Source of the DNA: a virus
Virus record (IMG/VR): IMGVR_UViG_3300034104_005002
Span: 97,055 to 161,054 of that record
Strand: one strand, 5' to 3'
DNA length: 64,000 nucleotides
In this document: positions 7,607-15,982 of the stretch, piece after piece
Layout of the letters: each line of letters starts with the position of its first letter
How positions within the stretch are numbered: position 1 is the first letter of the stretch
Translations under genes and position numbers: made by a program
Notes under the pieces: generated by a model
What the model was told of the DNA's origin: nothing
Database searches by the model: none
The model's input: the letters and a program-made list of their open reading frames with translations, nothing else

Positions 7607-7768
7607 TCAGGACCTTGTGCCACTTAAACAACTGGCACACTCCGTAACTTGATTTGATTGCAATAGATTCATTTTAATAAGAGCCGCATCAAATGCAGAT
7701 GTAATTAAAACGAAAATAACCGAAAAAACAAAAATAACACAAAAGTCCTTAAAAGTAATTGGTCCCAT
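7607..7768 (-). CDS. small membrane protein, 53 aa
   Basis: A hydrophobic segment (FCVIFVFSVIFVLI) after MGPITFKD. Shares leader sequence and layout with 7403-7555. Its stop lies beyond the GTGCCACTT / AACTGGCAC hairpin, whose sequence encodes the last residues. Confidence 0.5.
   Translation of the reverse strand: MGPITFKDFCVIFVFSVIFVLITSAFDAALIKMNLLQSNQVTECASCLSGTRS
7617..7638 (-). repeat. intergenic hairpin GTGCCACTT-N4-AACTGGCAC
   Basis: One copy of the window-wide hairpin that sits at gene ends just upstream of the next promoter. Other near-perfect copies are near 4875, 7243 and 8095; here it overlaps the tail of the 53-residue gene. Confidence 0.6.
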
Positions 7769-7820
7769 GGTGTTTTTGTGTTGACTGGTTTATTATAAGA
7801 TGTGGTGAAATTGGTTTTTA

Positions 7821-8030
7821 TTAAATATCCTGAAACCCCCTACCACTAACAAGAGCTATCTGGTCAGCATCTTCCGAAACAAGAAAAATCTGGGAACTGC
7901 CAATAATGTCTATACGAGTGCGTCGAGGATAATCATCATGTTCGGCTATTTGCTGAATAAAGAGTATTTTATTTGGATCTAGGTAAACTGGCTCACGAGT
8001 TTGCCAATCGGTTAATTTAAGAAATTCCAT
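7821..8030 (-). CDS. hypothetical protein, 69 aa
   Basis: MEFLKLTDWQTREPVYLDPN onward; an all-beta mini-protein (YLDPNKILFIQ, RTRIDIIGSSQIFLVSE). The fold pattern 'V.ldp..I..i......t.I.l..g....V.E' is that of the small phage and bacterial FlbD-like proteins. Function unknown. Confidence 0.65.
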   Translation of the reverse strand: MEFLKLTDWQTREPVYLDPNKILFIQQIAEHDDYPRRTRIDIIGSSQIFLVSEDADQIALVSGRGFQDI

Positions 8031-8196
8031 TGACGATAATGGTGTAATGACTAGCTTATTATAAGGGAGATAATGCGTGACTGGTCAGGGCCTTGTGACA
8101 CTTAAACAACTGGCACACTTATGCCCTTCTCCGCGTTACTAGCAACTAGAATAAACTCAGTCGATAGGAGACACCCACCCGCTCAAAATTAAATCA

Positions 8197-8292
8197 GCGA
8201 AGGGTCGCAATGATATAAAACTGGACACTTATCCTGCCATATTATATTTTTATAAAGAATAGAAAAAAATCCAGAGTATAAACACCCTGGAT
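8197..8292 (+). ncRNA. conserved non-coding cassette, copy 7
   Basis: Hairpin GCGA-AGGG-TCGC (8197-8208), box ATATAAAACTGGACACTTAT, A/T stretch and stem ATCCAG / CTGGAT (8269-8292) with T tracts on both strands. Confidence 0.5.
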
Positions 8293-8304
8293 TAGATTTT
8301 TATG

Positions 8305-8583
8305 TCATTCTTTCAGATGACAAATATCAGCATGATTGAACTTCTTAATCATAAGAAAACTGATACGAATTGGTTGCTCTGCAAGATAAAACCACACTCC
8401 AGTTTCATCAATTCCAATTTCACCATCAACCGATGATAGGTCTACACAATCACCTCCATCATTATCAGCAATGTATGGGGAATCATCCATATCATAACCA
8501 ACAAAGTAAAGAGTATCATTCAAGACTACAGCATAGGCCTCTGCCAAAAGATTATGGAAAGTATCAAGAGAAATTGTTGCCAT
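8305..8583 (-). CDS. hypothetical acidic protein, 92 aa
   Basis: Start MATISLDTFHNLLAEAYAVV is chosen because TTACACT plus the GAGTCAACC leader lie inside the longer frame. An N-terminal helix precedes beta strands rich in Asp (GYDMDDSPYIADNDGGDC). Function unknown. Confidence 0.65.
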   Translation of the reverse strand: MATISLDTFHNLLAEAYAVVLNDTLYFVGYDMDDSPYIADNDGGDCVDLSSVDGEIGIDETGVWFYLAEQPIRISFLMIKKFNHADICHLKE

Positions 8584-8667
8584 TTGTGTCTGGTGTGGTT
8601 GACTCATACAGTGTAACCCATAAGAACCGGTCCCAGTGGACAGTTCATAAAGTGACACATACAACAA

Positions 8668-9298
8668 ATACCCCTAAAGATTTTTGGATTTTTTATCCAA
8701 ACTGGGGCAAACCTAGTATTTTATTGTATAATACACGATGTTCGACTTTCTTATAAACTTTAATACTTTATCCCGTAGGAGTATGTAAGAGGTTTATAAT
8801 AAAGAGAGAACAATTGTCTTTTGTTTAGAACAGTGACCGAATCAATGATTCCTGGGTGTTCATTATAAAAAACAATTCTTATCACAATTATATTTAGCAT
8901 CTTTATGTGGTGGACAGTTGCGAAAGTGTCTGTTTTTTATGATCTTTTCTGTTTTTTATGATATAATTGTGGGTTGTGTATTTTATGCAGGCCAATACTA
9001 CTACATAAAAAAGACTAAATTATAAATTATAAAATATAAAATATAAAATATAAAATAATACAGATATACTACTACATAAAAAAGACTAAATTATAAAATA
9101 TAAAATAATATAGACATAAAAACAAAATAATACAGATATACTACTACATAAAAACAAAATAATACAGATATACTACGAAATAATACAAATAGTACAAATA
9201 TATTATACACGAATACTAAAAAATTGCCGTAAGGACGTATATTCGCCCAAATTTTAGACTGCCATAAAAATAAATAACTAGGTTAAGGAATTATAACA
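8668..9298. other. AT-rich gene-free region with iterated sequence
   Basis: About 630 bases without a credible gene at the point where coding switches from minus to plus. From about 9000 to 9190 near-identical units (AATACAGATATACTACTACA and ATAAAATATAAAATA runs) recur four or more times. A GGACAG / CTGTC hairpin followed by TTTTTTAT lies near 8916-8940. The layout would suit a replication origin or a recombination site, but no initiator gene is adjacent. Confidence 0.5.
9264..9277 (+). promoter_or_regulatory. late-promoter-like AATAAATA
   Basis: ATAAAAATAAATAACTAGG, about 25-35 bases upstream of the plus-strand ATG at 9299, matches the T4-family late promoter core. Confidence 0.4.
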
Positions 9299-9877
9299 AT
9301 GAACAATCTAAAAGAAGTCTCTAAAATAGAAGGTCTTGAAGATTTCTCTGGGTATTTTGTAGATATTCATGGGAATGTATATTCCAACAGACAGAAAAAT
9401 AAAGGACTAAAAAAGAAAGCATTTTTTAAGAGTGGAATAGGTCCCAGTTATAACAAAGTTATACTATGTGGAAAGAATGGTGTAACAAGAGCCTTTTACG
9501 TGCATATACTGGTAGGGAAACTTTTTATTCCTAAAAGTAATCATAGAAAATACTTCATTCACAGATCAGATGATGTTTACGATAATTCACTGGAAAATAT
9601 CATAAGCGTAGATAAATACCGCGTTAAAAAGGATCATAAGATGGGGCGGCCACGCACCAGACCGGAAATGATAAATGATCTGGAAAAAGAATCCATCCTA
9701 TCCGATAAATTAGTGGCCGAATTGAAACTTTTTTATAAGGCAGCAGTGATAAAAGGAGCCTATCAGGGTAAAGAATTTGACTTTATAGATGAAATGGTTA
9801 CAGAATTGATGGATATGTACGCGAATCAGAGAGGTTTAAAAAAAATCCTTCATCAGATTCGACAGGAGGAAGGGTAG
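9299..9877 (+). CDS. NUMOD4/HNH_3-type endonuclease
   Basis: A 192-residue plus-strand protein in a minus-strand neighbourhood. The N-terminus (EDFSGYFVDIHGNVYSNR) is the NUMOD4-like W/F-x-x-I.g....Y.vS..G.v.S pattern. YVHILVGKLFIPK with HRSDDVYDNSLENI is an HNH_3 core, though the usual first His-x-Asp reads IHRSDD. The C-terminal 70 residues are helical and probably bind DNA. A free-standing homing endonuclease is the likely identity. It converges on small minus genes after 9877. Confidence 0.7.
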   Translation: MNNLKEVSKIEGLEDFSGYFVDIHGNVYSNRQKNKGLKKKAFFKSGIGPSYNKVILCGKNGVTRAFYVHILVGKLFIPKSNHRKYFIHRSDDVYDNSLENIISVDKYRVKKDHKMGRPRTRPEMINDLEKESILSDKLVAELKLFYKAAVIKGAYQGKEFDFIDEMVTELMDMYANQRGLKKILHQIRQEEG

Positions 9878-9912
9878 CGGTCTGGGATCGAGAAAAAGTG
9901 AAAGAATCCCTT

Positions 9913-10035
9913 TTATGGGAGGCTGTCTAACATTTTCCAATGAGTCACATTTTGAACAATATAAGCATCAGGACCTTTCATTATCCAATAATCTGCTCCC
10001 ATTTCAAGATCAACTTGCTCATTGTCCTTTTCCAT
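9913..10035 (-). CDS. small protein, 40 aa
   Basis: MEKDNEQVDLEMGADYWIMK, then GPDAYIVQNVTHWKML; strand-turn-strand pattern typical of very small phage proteins. It converges with the plus-strand endonuclease gene. Confidence 0.45.
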   Translation of the reverse strand: MEKDNEQVDLEMGADYWIMKGPDAYIVQNVTHWKMLDSLP

Positions 10036-10099
10036 CAGTGAAAATAACTTCTATAGATCGCCATTCATTGGACATTTACTGGGATCCAATTGTTCATAA

Positions 10100-10270
10100 T
10101 CAAGAATAGTAATTTTCAAGAGCAATTTCTACCTCGTTAGAGTTTATTCCATGAACATAATTGTATGCCGCACGTAAATAAAAACCACTCCTAATCCCCT
10201 CGCCTTTTTTCATTGAAGAAACTGCCTCGTCTAACATATAAACGAGTTTCAAATCATGGGAAGATTTCAT
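10100..10270 (-). CDS. small helical protein, 56 aa
   Basis: MKSSHDLKLVYMLDEAVSSM onward; helical and amphipathic, with RSGFYLRAAYNYVHGI. Two bases separate it from the upstream gene's stop, so it is co-transcribed with 10273-10398 and 10414-10698. Confidence 0.55.
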   Translation of the reverse strand: MKSSHDLKLVYMLDEAVSSMKKGEGIRSGFYLRAAYNYVHGINSNEVEIALENYYS

Positions 10271-10272
10271 AA

Positions 10273-10398
10273 TCAAGCAGAATAAATTTCAGGATAGAAA
10301 TACCAAGTACCTTTATTATCATCTACCAATCTAAGATCAAATCCATACTTATCTGCAACTGCCTTTAATTCTTGTTCGGCGGATTTGAACAGTTGCAT
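10273..10398 (-). CDS. small protein, 41 aa
   Basis: MQLFKSAEQELKAVADKYGF followed by DLRLVDDNKGTWYFYPE: a helix-strand-strand unit. Member of the three-gene run after the helicase. Confidence 0.55.
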   Translation of the reverse strand: MQLFKSAEQELKAVADKYGFDLRLVDDNKGTWYFYPEIYSA

Positions 10399-10413
10399 CT
10401 GGAGGATAATAAT

Positions 10414-10698
10414 TCATAGTTTTTGAATAATTTTTGCTGCCTTAATTGCGAGTTTATCGGTTTTTGCATTTGTTTTCAAGAAAACATTTGCCTCAGGTGC
10501 ATTTTGTTTGATTGGTGTTACCTTGCGAATTGGTGTGGAATTAGTGGCCAGTTGCCTCAGAATAACATCGGCCATTTGTTCTACTTTTTGTTCGTGGGCG
10601 ACTTTAATTTTGTTCTTACGCCTAAGGGCGTCATTCATAACTCTCCCCTCTTTAATCAGTTGACTCACACGTTGGCGGCGAAGTTCTAGGGTGTTCAT
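10414..10698 (-). CDS. basic helical protein, 94 aa
   Basis: Strongly basic (MNTLELRRQRVSQLIKEGRV, LRRKNKIKVAHEQK), consistent with nucleic-acid binding. It begins right after the promoter module at about 10715-10745 (TACAAT-AACCTCAGTTCA). No family recognised. Confidence 0.65.
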   Translation of the reverse strand: MNTLELRRQRVSQLIKEGRVMNDALRRKNKIKVAHEQKVEQMADVILRQLATNSTPIRKVTPIKQNAPEANVFLKTNAKTDKLAIKAAKIIQKL

Positions 10699-10759
10699 TT
10701 GAGTGGTTGTGAACTGAGGTTATTGTAGCAGGTAGAATAGTCTGGTGAGTCTGGCGCTT

Positions 10760-10781
10760 GTGCCAGTTTGGTGACTGGCAC
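10760..10781. repeat. perfect copy of the intergenic hairpin
   Basis: GTGCCAGT (10760-10767) and ACTGGCAC (10774-10781) with a 6-base loop, between the helicase stop and the next promoter. It may act as a terminator or an operator; there is no T tract. Confidence 0.7.
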
Positions 10782-10812
10782 ATTATAAAAAGGAAAGGGA
10801 TCTCTCTTATAA

Positions 10813-12285
10813 TCAATCCTCTACAATAACCTTGGTCAGATGGTGCTTTGCGCGAGTTACCTGAACATAAAGAAGATTATCTTCTTGTTGTAATTCCCAG
10901 TCCTGTTTGGCCCATTTGGACGGAGAATAATGATTCATTCCCAGGGAGAATACTCGATTCCATTCCCTACCTTTGGACCTATGAATCGTGGACAATACAA
11001 GAATCTTTTTATTCTCGGTATCATCAAACAATTCCCGAATCTTATTGATTAGAGTAGAAATAGGATCATCAAATGCACACTGATCAATAAAGACCATAAG
11101 TGTTTCTACCTGATCCTCGATTACCTGACACTTGGTATCATTTCCTTTTTCTTTATACTTTTGAATCTCTTTTTCCTTATAAATTTCTAACTTATTGATC
11201 AGGGTCTTGACGGTGTTTACCTTCCACCTTGTTGCAAGTTTGATTAGACCTTCACCGATCTTTCTTCCTTCTACCTTACAAGGAATTTTGTTTCGGATAA
11301 GATTATAAGCAACCTCCACAAGAGGCTTAGTATTGCGGCAGATGATTGCATCCTCTTGAATTACAAGTTTGGCGAGATCTTTTAGGGTACATTCGTCTAC
11401 AATTCCATCCGGGGAATCGGGGTGAGATTCAACATGCGAAACAAATTTTTGGGCCTCTTTTACTACATTTTTGGGGCAGCGGAATGTCACAGAAAGAGGC
11501 AGCTCAACTGCATTAAAATCTTTCTTGATTAGATCCAGGGCATTAGAATCGGCGCCCGTAAATCCATAAATTGCCTGATGTGGATCACCAACCGCAATAA
11601 GCCTACCAGACTTTTTAAGCATCATTTTAACTAATGCCCTGCGAGTTGCATTAGTATCTTGGGCCTCATCAAGAAAAATATAATCGTACTGCCAGATTTT
11701 GAGCCTGTTGCGAATCGGCAGATAAATCATGTCTGCAAAATCCACCACACTTGTAATCTGGTTAGAGATACTAAGAAGATATTGACACGCATCTACAGCA
11801 GTATCATCAGAAACAGTGGTCGGCAGATTATCCCACAGATCATAATGATCAAACATCTGGGTCCAATTATTATAATCATCGTCGATACATGCACCGATTC
11901 CGACTTCTTTGGCCATTGCAACAGCAGATGTCACAAATGGGCGCAGGATTTCGTGCTCATTATTAAATTCTTCCCTGGCCAGATTTTGTAACTTATTTCC
12001 GTCTACACTGATTCTGGAATAGGCCCTTCTAAGAGCACCAAAACCGAAACTATGAACAGTGCCCACCTTTACATCTTTATTGATATTCTGTTGGTTTACT
12101 CTACATTCAATTTCTTTTGCAATTGCCTTATTGAATGCACAAAAGGCGGTGGTGCCTTTTGTTACTTTTAACATTTCAATCAGCGTGCTTGTCTTACCAG
12201 CACCCGCGACGGCAGAAAGTATAATCGATCCCTTCCCACTCTCGACTTCGTTAATGGCGACAGACTGTTGGGGTGAAAGTTGCAT
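10813..12285 (-). CDS. superfamily 1 DNA helicase (UvrD/Dda-like)
   Basis: A 490-residue SF1A helicase with the motifs in order: Walker A AVAGAGKT (residues 25-32), Ia-like FCAFNKAIAKE, motif II FLDEAQD, motif III GDPHQAIYGF, motif IV TFRCP, motif V STIHRSKGREW and motif VI LLYVQVTRAKHHL. It would unwind duplex DNA 3'-5' or 5'-3' using ATP during replication or recombination; polarity cannot be read. It is shorter than UvrD (about 720 residues) and closer to Dda (about 440). Its leader repeats, base for base, that of the gene at 10698 (TACAATAACCTCAGTTCA). Confidence 0.93.
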   Translation of the reverse strand: MQLSPQQSVAINEVESGKGSIILSAVAGAGKTSTLIEMLKVTKGTTAFCAFNKAIAKEIECRVNQQNINKDVKVGTVHSFGFGALRRAYSRISVDGNKLQNLAREEFNNEHEILRPFVTSAVAMAKEVGIGACIDDDYNNWTQMFDHYDLWDNLPTTVSDDTAVDACQYLLSISNQITSVVDFADMIYLPIRNRLKIWQYDYIFLDEAQDTNATRRALVKMMLKKSGRLIAVGDPHQAIYGFTGADSNALDLIKKDFNAVELPLSVTFRCPKNVVKEAQKFVSHVESHPDSPDGIVDECTLKDLAKLVIQEDAIICRNTKPLVEVAYNLIRNKIPCKVEGRKIGEGLIKLATRWKVNTVKTLINKLEIYKEKEIQKYKEKGNDTKCQVIEDQVETLMVFIDQCAFDDPISTLINKIRELFDDTENKKILVLSTIHRSKGREWNRVFSLGMNHYSPSKWAKQDWELQQEDNLLYVQVTRAKHHLTKVIVED

Positions 12286-12360
12286 GATAGGGGTGTCCCT
12301 GAACTGAGGTTATTGTAGCAGGTAGAATAGTCTGGTGAGTCTGGCGCTTGTGCCAGTTAG

Positions 12361-12981
12361 TCAGGTGTCCAAAAGAGACTTGATTTTGTTTTTAAGTTCT
12401 TTAAGTTCTTTTTCTAATTCCTGAATTTTCTTGTCCTTATCATCAAGAACTTCTTTCTTTTCAAGAATTGTATTCTTTACATTGGCGCCCCAAAGATTGG
12501 CGCCCACAAGATTGGCGCCCCCAAGATCGGCGCCCTCAAGATTGGCGTACTGAAGATCGGCGCCCCGAAGATTGGCGCCCCGAAGATTGGCGTCCCGAAG
12601 ATCGGCGCCCCGAAGATCGGCGCCCCGAAGATCGGCGTCCCGAAGATTGGCGTCCCGAAGATCGGCTATCCCAAGATCGGCGCCCTCAAGATCGGCACCC
12701 ACAAGATTGGCGTCCCGAAGATTGGCACCCACAAGATCAGCATCCCCAAGATCGGCGCCCACAAGATTGACCCCCCGAAGATTGACCCCCTCAAGATTGG
12801 CGTCCCGAAGATTGGCACCCACAAGATCAGCATCCCCAAGATCGGCGCCCACAAGATTGGCGCCCTCAAGATTGGCGCCCCGAAGATTGAAGTACTGAAG
12901 AATGGCGCCCACAAGATTGGCGTTCCGAAGATTGGCGCCCCATCCAATAGTGTACTCTTTTCCGTTAATGGTTTTTTTCAT
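12361..12981 (-). CDS. pentapeptide-repeat protein
   Basis: Residues from about 10 to 155 are tandem A(N/D)LxG pentapeptides (for example [13 protein letters not shown]), which fold into a right-handed quadrilateral beta-helix. The last 45 residues are a Lys/Glu coiled coil. Some pentapeptide proteins mimic DNA and bind gyrase (established for MfpA/Qnr); others have no known role, and which applies here cannot be told. The DNA is a 15-base-period tandem repeat, so length should vary between relatives. Confidence 0.9.
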   Translation of the reverse strand: MKKTINGKEYTIGWGANLRNANLVGAILQYFNLRGANLEGANLVGADLGDADLVGANLRDANLEGVNLRGVNLVGADLGDADLVGANLRDANLVGADLEGADLGIADLRDANLRDADLRGADLRGADLRDANLRGANLRGADLQYANLEGADLGGANLVGANLWGANVKNTILEKKEVLDDKDKKIQELEKELKELKNKIKSLLDT

Positions 12982-13042
12982 GGCTGGTTTGGTTGAACTG
13001 AGACTATTGTAAGTCTAGGAAGGTGGTCAGAGGTTGGCGCTT

Positions 13043-13064
13043 GTGCCAGTTTGGTGACTGGCAT
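13043..13064. repeat. copy of the intergenic hairpin
   Basis: GTGCCAGT and ACTGGCAT with the same 6-base loop (TTGGTG) as the copy at 10760-10781, between the gene ending at 13086 and the promoter (TACAAT-AGTCTCAGTTCAACC) of the pentapeptide gene. Confidence 0.65.
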
Positions 13065-13085
13065 ATTATAAAGAGCAGAGAGAAA

Positions 13086-13640
13086 TTATCGTAGCTTATT
13101 TCTATAAAATTCAATCACCCATTTTTGAATCTGAATAATAGCCTCGTCCGGTACTTTATAATCAGGATTGTCACCTGATTCAGATTGATAATTATTCATT
13201 TCAGTATAAAGGTCCTCCCAATAAACCTGACCTTGGGGTGAACTATGCCATGTAAACATAGTGACAAGATCCAAAAAATTTGGACAATCTAAGAATGACA
13301 GGGCACGATCTAGTATAAAATCTTTAGGGAGTGTATTCTCTTTTTCTTCTTCTTTCAGTCGTTCAATTTCTTTTTGAAGATCCTCGACTTGTTGCTCTAG
13401 TTTTTGATACTTTTTCATGGGTTTAATTTTGATAATGTTGCATGGAGAGAATGGGTAACGATCAGACTGATAAAAACCATCAACAGTAAATGTATCAAAA
13501 TTTTTCAGTCCAACTTTATAATTAAGTTCAGTTTCTCTATAGCTGATTTTATAAGTCACGACTCCGACAATTTTTTCTCCACATTGTAGAGTTGCCTCTA
13601 CTTCTTGACCTACAAACTTAGAAAGATCAATTTTCATCAC
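13086..13640 (-). CDS. Sm-like domain protein with coiled-coil and C-terminal domain
   Basis: Residues 1-80 (MMKIDLSKFVGQEVEATLQC through NIIKIKPM) match the start of the proteins at 29964-30503 and 36676-37245 and have the strand pattern of an Sm/LSm-type beta barrel (inferred). A coiled coil follows (KLEQQVEDLQKEIERLKEEE), then an unrelated helical domain of about 85 residues. Sm-like folds often bind RNA. It overlaps the upstream gene by 4 bases. Confidence 0.65.
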   Translation of the reverse strand: MMKIDLSKFVGQEVEATLQCGEKIVGVVTYKISYRETELNYKVGLKNFDTFTVDGFYQSDRYPFSPCNIIKIKPMKKYQKLEQQVEDLQKEIERLKEEEKENTLPKDFILDRALSFLDCPNFLDLVTMFTWHSSPQGQVYWEDLYTEMNNYQSESGDNPDYKVPDEAIIQIQKWVIEFYRNKLR

Positions 13641-13861
13641 CAGTCCCGATCATCAATTGGCATCCATTCAATATCCATTTCTTCAAGAATATCAATTGTA
13701 ATCTCTTCTTCAAGAAGAGAAATTTCTGCACGACAGATACAATCTGCATATTCTGGTGGATCATAAAGTGTGGCCCCAGAAACCATTACTCCATCCTCAA
13801 TAATTGCCTCCACGATGAAGTAATTATCTCGTGGAGTGATAGATTCAATTGATTTGATCAT
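13637..13861 (-). CDS. hypothetical acidic protein, 74 aa
   Basis: MIKSIESITPRDNYFIVEAI onward; start at 13861 is set by ATGA overlap with the upstream stop. Beta strands followed by an acidic helix (EEEITIDILEEMDIEW). Confidence 0.6.
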   Translation of the reverse strand: MIKSIESITPRDNYFIVEAIIEDGVMVSGATLYDPPEYADCICRAEISLLEEEITIDILEEMDIEWMPIDDRDW

Positions 13862-14013
13862 TTGTCTTGAGAATAAAGAACCGAATAGTGATTTGCCAGT
13901 TCTACTGCAGTCGCAGTCACCGGATCGCCACGAAAAAGACACATTTCTTCATCCTTATAAGCAACCCAGATAGTTTGCTGGGTTTGAATGTCAGAGGCAA
14001 GAATGAAAGACAT
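13858..14013 (-). CDS. small protein, 51 aa
   Basis: MSFILASDIQTQQTIWVAYK, then a helix AVELANHYSVL. Start and stop both overlap neighbouring genes (TGATG, ATGA), so four genes from 14198 to 13086 are translationally coupled. Confidence 0.6.
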   Translation of the reverse strand: MSFILASDIQTQQTIWVAYKDEEMCLFRGDPVTATAVELANHYSVLYSQDK

Positions 14014-14198
14014 CAGCAATCGTAGATTTTGTTGAAATTGTATTGTTGCCGGAACCATTCTTGCTCATATTCCTCAAAAATAGGAAGATCAACAAGAAAA
14101 TTGTAATGCTGCGCCCAAAAATTACAAAGCCATGGAATCATCGCATTAAGATCATTTCCATGAAGCGCAAGAGAGAAAGAATAAAGTTCGTTGTCCAT
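14013..14198 (-). CDS. aromatic-rich small protein, 61 aa
   Basis: MDNELYSFSLALHGNDLNAM onward with many Trp, Tyr and Phe. First gene of the coupled group ending at 13086. Function unknown. Confidence 0.6.
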   Translation of the reverse strand: MDNELYSFSLALHGNDLNAMIPWLCNFWAQHYNFLVDLPIFEEYEQEWFRQQYNFNKIYDC

Positions 14199-14277
14199 AG
14201 TGTGATTTGCTTGGGACTTCCTTATTATGATGGATGGTGGGCTGGTTTGGGTGGATCAGTGGACAGTTTGGGAAGTG

Positions 14278-14538
14278 TCACACTTCTTTAACTTCTTTAA
14301 GAGTCAAACCATCACCAATCTGCATTGCATAATGAATTTCATTAAAACTATGCGCAATTGATTCAAAAATCATAGAACTAGTAGGTTCCTCTCCTCCCCA
14401 AAATTCACTATCAGTTTTATATTCAAACGTAATTGTAAAAGTTTTTTCCACTTTTGAATTCTCTTCTTTAATTCGATCTTCTAGCTGGGCTAGTTGATTT
14501 TTGATAGAGGCAATTTGTTGCTGAATAGAAAGAGCCAT
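14278..14538 (-). CDS. hypothetical protein with N-terminal coiled coil, 86 aa
   Basis: Residues 1-27 (MALSIQQQIASIKNQLAQLE) form a coiled-coil helix, and a beta-rich remainder follows. The head resembles that of the genes starting at 46589 and 19119, a recurring 'q..I..L...l..l' module in this genome. Confidence 0.6.
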   Translation of the reverse strand: MALSIQQQIASIKNQLAQLEDRIKEENSKVEKTFTITFEYKTDSEFWGGEEPTSSMIFESIAHSFNEIHYAMQIGDGLTLKEVKEV

Positions 14539-14546
14539 GATAAAAA

Positions 14547-14960
14547 TTAGATAAAAGTATCCTCATAAGGATCATAAGAAGTTCCGAACTTTTCGGCCAC
14601 GGACATTTTTAGATCATTAAATTGTTCCTGTACTGCTAAAATTGTTTCGCGCATCTGATTTTCAATTGAATCTGTTTTTTCTTTGAATAGTTCTAGAGCC
14701 CTATAATTAAGAGTCCCCTCTTGACGTTTGTACCAATAATTAACAACTTGTTCTAGATCAATCTCCACACCATCAATTGTAAGAACCACATCATATTCAT
14801 CTTTAGGTGTAGTTGGTTCAAATAGTTCTTGTTCAAGAAGCTCTACAGCCTTAGCTACTCGGTTTTGGTTTTTTTGATCCAGAATAACAAAACAATCAAG
14901 AATAAATAGACCAAGTGGATCACCATTAAGAGATGTAACACGTCGATTAGAGACTTTCAT
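14547..14960 (-). CDS. hypothetical protein with GDPLG segment, 137 aa
   Basis: The opening (TSLNGDPLGLFILDC) and a later DGVEIDLEQVV recall the protein at 23075-23311 (GDPLG ... DGVELDIKEF), suggesting a shared small alpha/beta unit. The C-terminal half is helical. The promoter is TATACT-GATCTCAGTTCAACC. Confidence 0.6.
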   Translation of the reverse strand: MKVSNRRVTSLNGDPLGLFILDCFVILDQKNQNRVAKAVELLEQELFEPTTPKDEYDVVLTIDGVEIDLEQVVNYWYKRQEGTLNYRALELFKEKTDSIENQMRETILAVQEQFNDLKMSVAEKFGTSYDPYEDTFI

Positions 14961-14964
14961 AGGA

Positions 14965-14990
14965 ATTGGTTGAACTGAGATCAGTATAAA
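14965..14990 (-). promoter_or_regulatory. recurrent promoter module TTTATACTGATCTCAGTTCAACC
   Basis: On the minus strand TATACT is followed by an ACTGA-TC-TCAGT palindrome and AGTTCAACC. The same arrangement precedes the genes starting at 17417 and 19987, and variants with TACAAT precede 10698, 12285, 12981 and 16491. Confidence 0.65.
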
Positions 14991-15026
14991 AGAGAATTGA
15001 TTGTTGGTGGTAGGTCAGTGGACAGT

Positions 15027-15419
15027 TCACAGACTGTCACGCTTGCCATAAAGATACAAATAATCGTCGAGAATAACTGGGGAAATTGAGAGAAAAGTGT
15101 CCAGTAATTCCTGATCACCATTAACTAAATTATAAAAATCTGAATACTCATTTGCCATATATGTCCTGTGATTATAATTCATTGTTGCAATATATTTTAC
15201 TTCTTTATTCTTGTCTGCTGTCAATACATCTAAAAACTCAATTGGTAGTTTTCGATTTAACGCAAGACCAAAACGAACATGAGAATTCCTATATTTTAGA
15301 AATTCTCGCATCTCACAATAAAATTCAGTGGTCTTGGCCTCCTCAAACTTTTTAGAAATGTTCTTAAAATAGAAATGCACTGCGACAGGTGGAAGAATCA
15401 ATAAAAATAGTTCAATCAT
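15027..15419 (-). CDS. membrane-anchored hypothetical protein, 130 aa
   Basis: An N-terminal transmembrane helix (LFLLILPPVAVHFYF) is followed by a helical-repeat-like soluble part. The start at 15419 overlaps the upstream stop by 8 bases, and an earlier in-frame Met lies well inside the upstream gene. Confidence 0.6.
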   Translation of the reverse strand: MIELFLLILPPVAVHFYFKNISKKFEEAKTTEFYCEMREFLKYRNSHVRFGLALNRKLPIEFLDVLTADKNKEVKYIATMNYNHRTYMANEYSDFYNLVNGDQELLDTFLSISPVILDDYLYLYGKRDSL

Positions 15420-15672
15420 AATTGGGTAAGAAAGTAATGACTCGATGGGTGCCAGGTTTACTATATTTTGGAGACCGTTTGGATAGTTTAATCCATTTCT
15501 CAATGTATGGTTCTAGACCGAGAGATTTTAGTTGCCTACAAAAATCATGGGCTGTATTATATCTACGAAACCACCTATAATTGGCTGACCTTTCAAAATT
15601 ATATTTGGGTGAAATATCAAAAAATTCTCCACCCTCACACCTGACTTCGTAATAATAATTTCTTTTATGCAT
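15412..15672 (-). CDS. hypothetical basic protein, 86 aa
   Basis: MHKRNYYYEVRCEGGEFFDI onward, rich in Tyr, Arg and Lys; beta-rich. Second of three tightly spaced genes from 16491. Confidence 0.6.
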   Translation of the reverse strand: MHKRNYYYEVRCEGGEFFDISPKYNFERSANYRWFRRYNTAHDFCRQLKSLGLEPYIEKWIKLSKRSPKYSKPGTHRVITFLPNYD

Positions 15673-15676
15673 TATA

Positions 15677-15982
15677 TTAACCTAATTCATAACCAAGAAG
15701 GATAAGTCGTTTATCGCACCATTCTCGGCAAGGTGGATAAAATCCATAAATTTCTTTTTTTTCTGCATCACCAGATCCCCCTACGCCTCTCGGCCCATAT
15801 CTCCATTTTTTGTAATCTTCTGACCAACATTTACTATCATCATAAGGGGAAATTCTAATCCTGGCGGTTTTCTCAATAAATGCTACCCTATTCTTAACTT
15901 CATTTGGATCTGTTCCTTCTATTGCCCTAAAACAAGAATAGCCGTCTAATGTAATCCAGGAAGTAGTTTTAATCATATTCAA
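15677..15982 (-). CDS. hypothetical protein, 101 aa
   Basis: Beta-rich with a Gly stretch (GPRGVGGSGDAEKK) and three Cys (KCWSED, YPPCREWC). Overlaps the upstream gene by 4 bases. Confidence 0.6.
   Translation of the reverse strand: MNMIKTTSWITLDGYSCFRAIEGTDPNEVKNRVAFIEKTARIRISPYDDSKCWSEDYKKWRYGPRGVGGSGDAEKKEIYGFYPPCREWCDKRLILLGYELG

Noticed and set aside
9000-9190. CRISPR-like array
   Set aside because: Repeats are AT-rich, unequal in spacing and have no unique spacers of constant length.
12468-12947. Long open frames on both strands over the pentapeptide gene
   Set aside because: They are by-products of the 15-base repeat; composition (Arg/Pro or Ile/Pro tandem) has no protein character, and the minus-frame pentapeptides explain the DNA.
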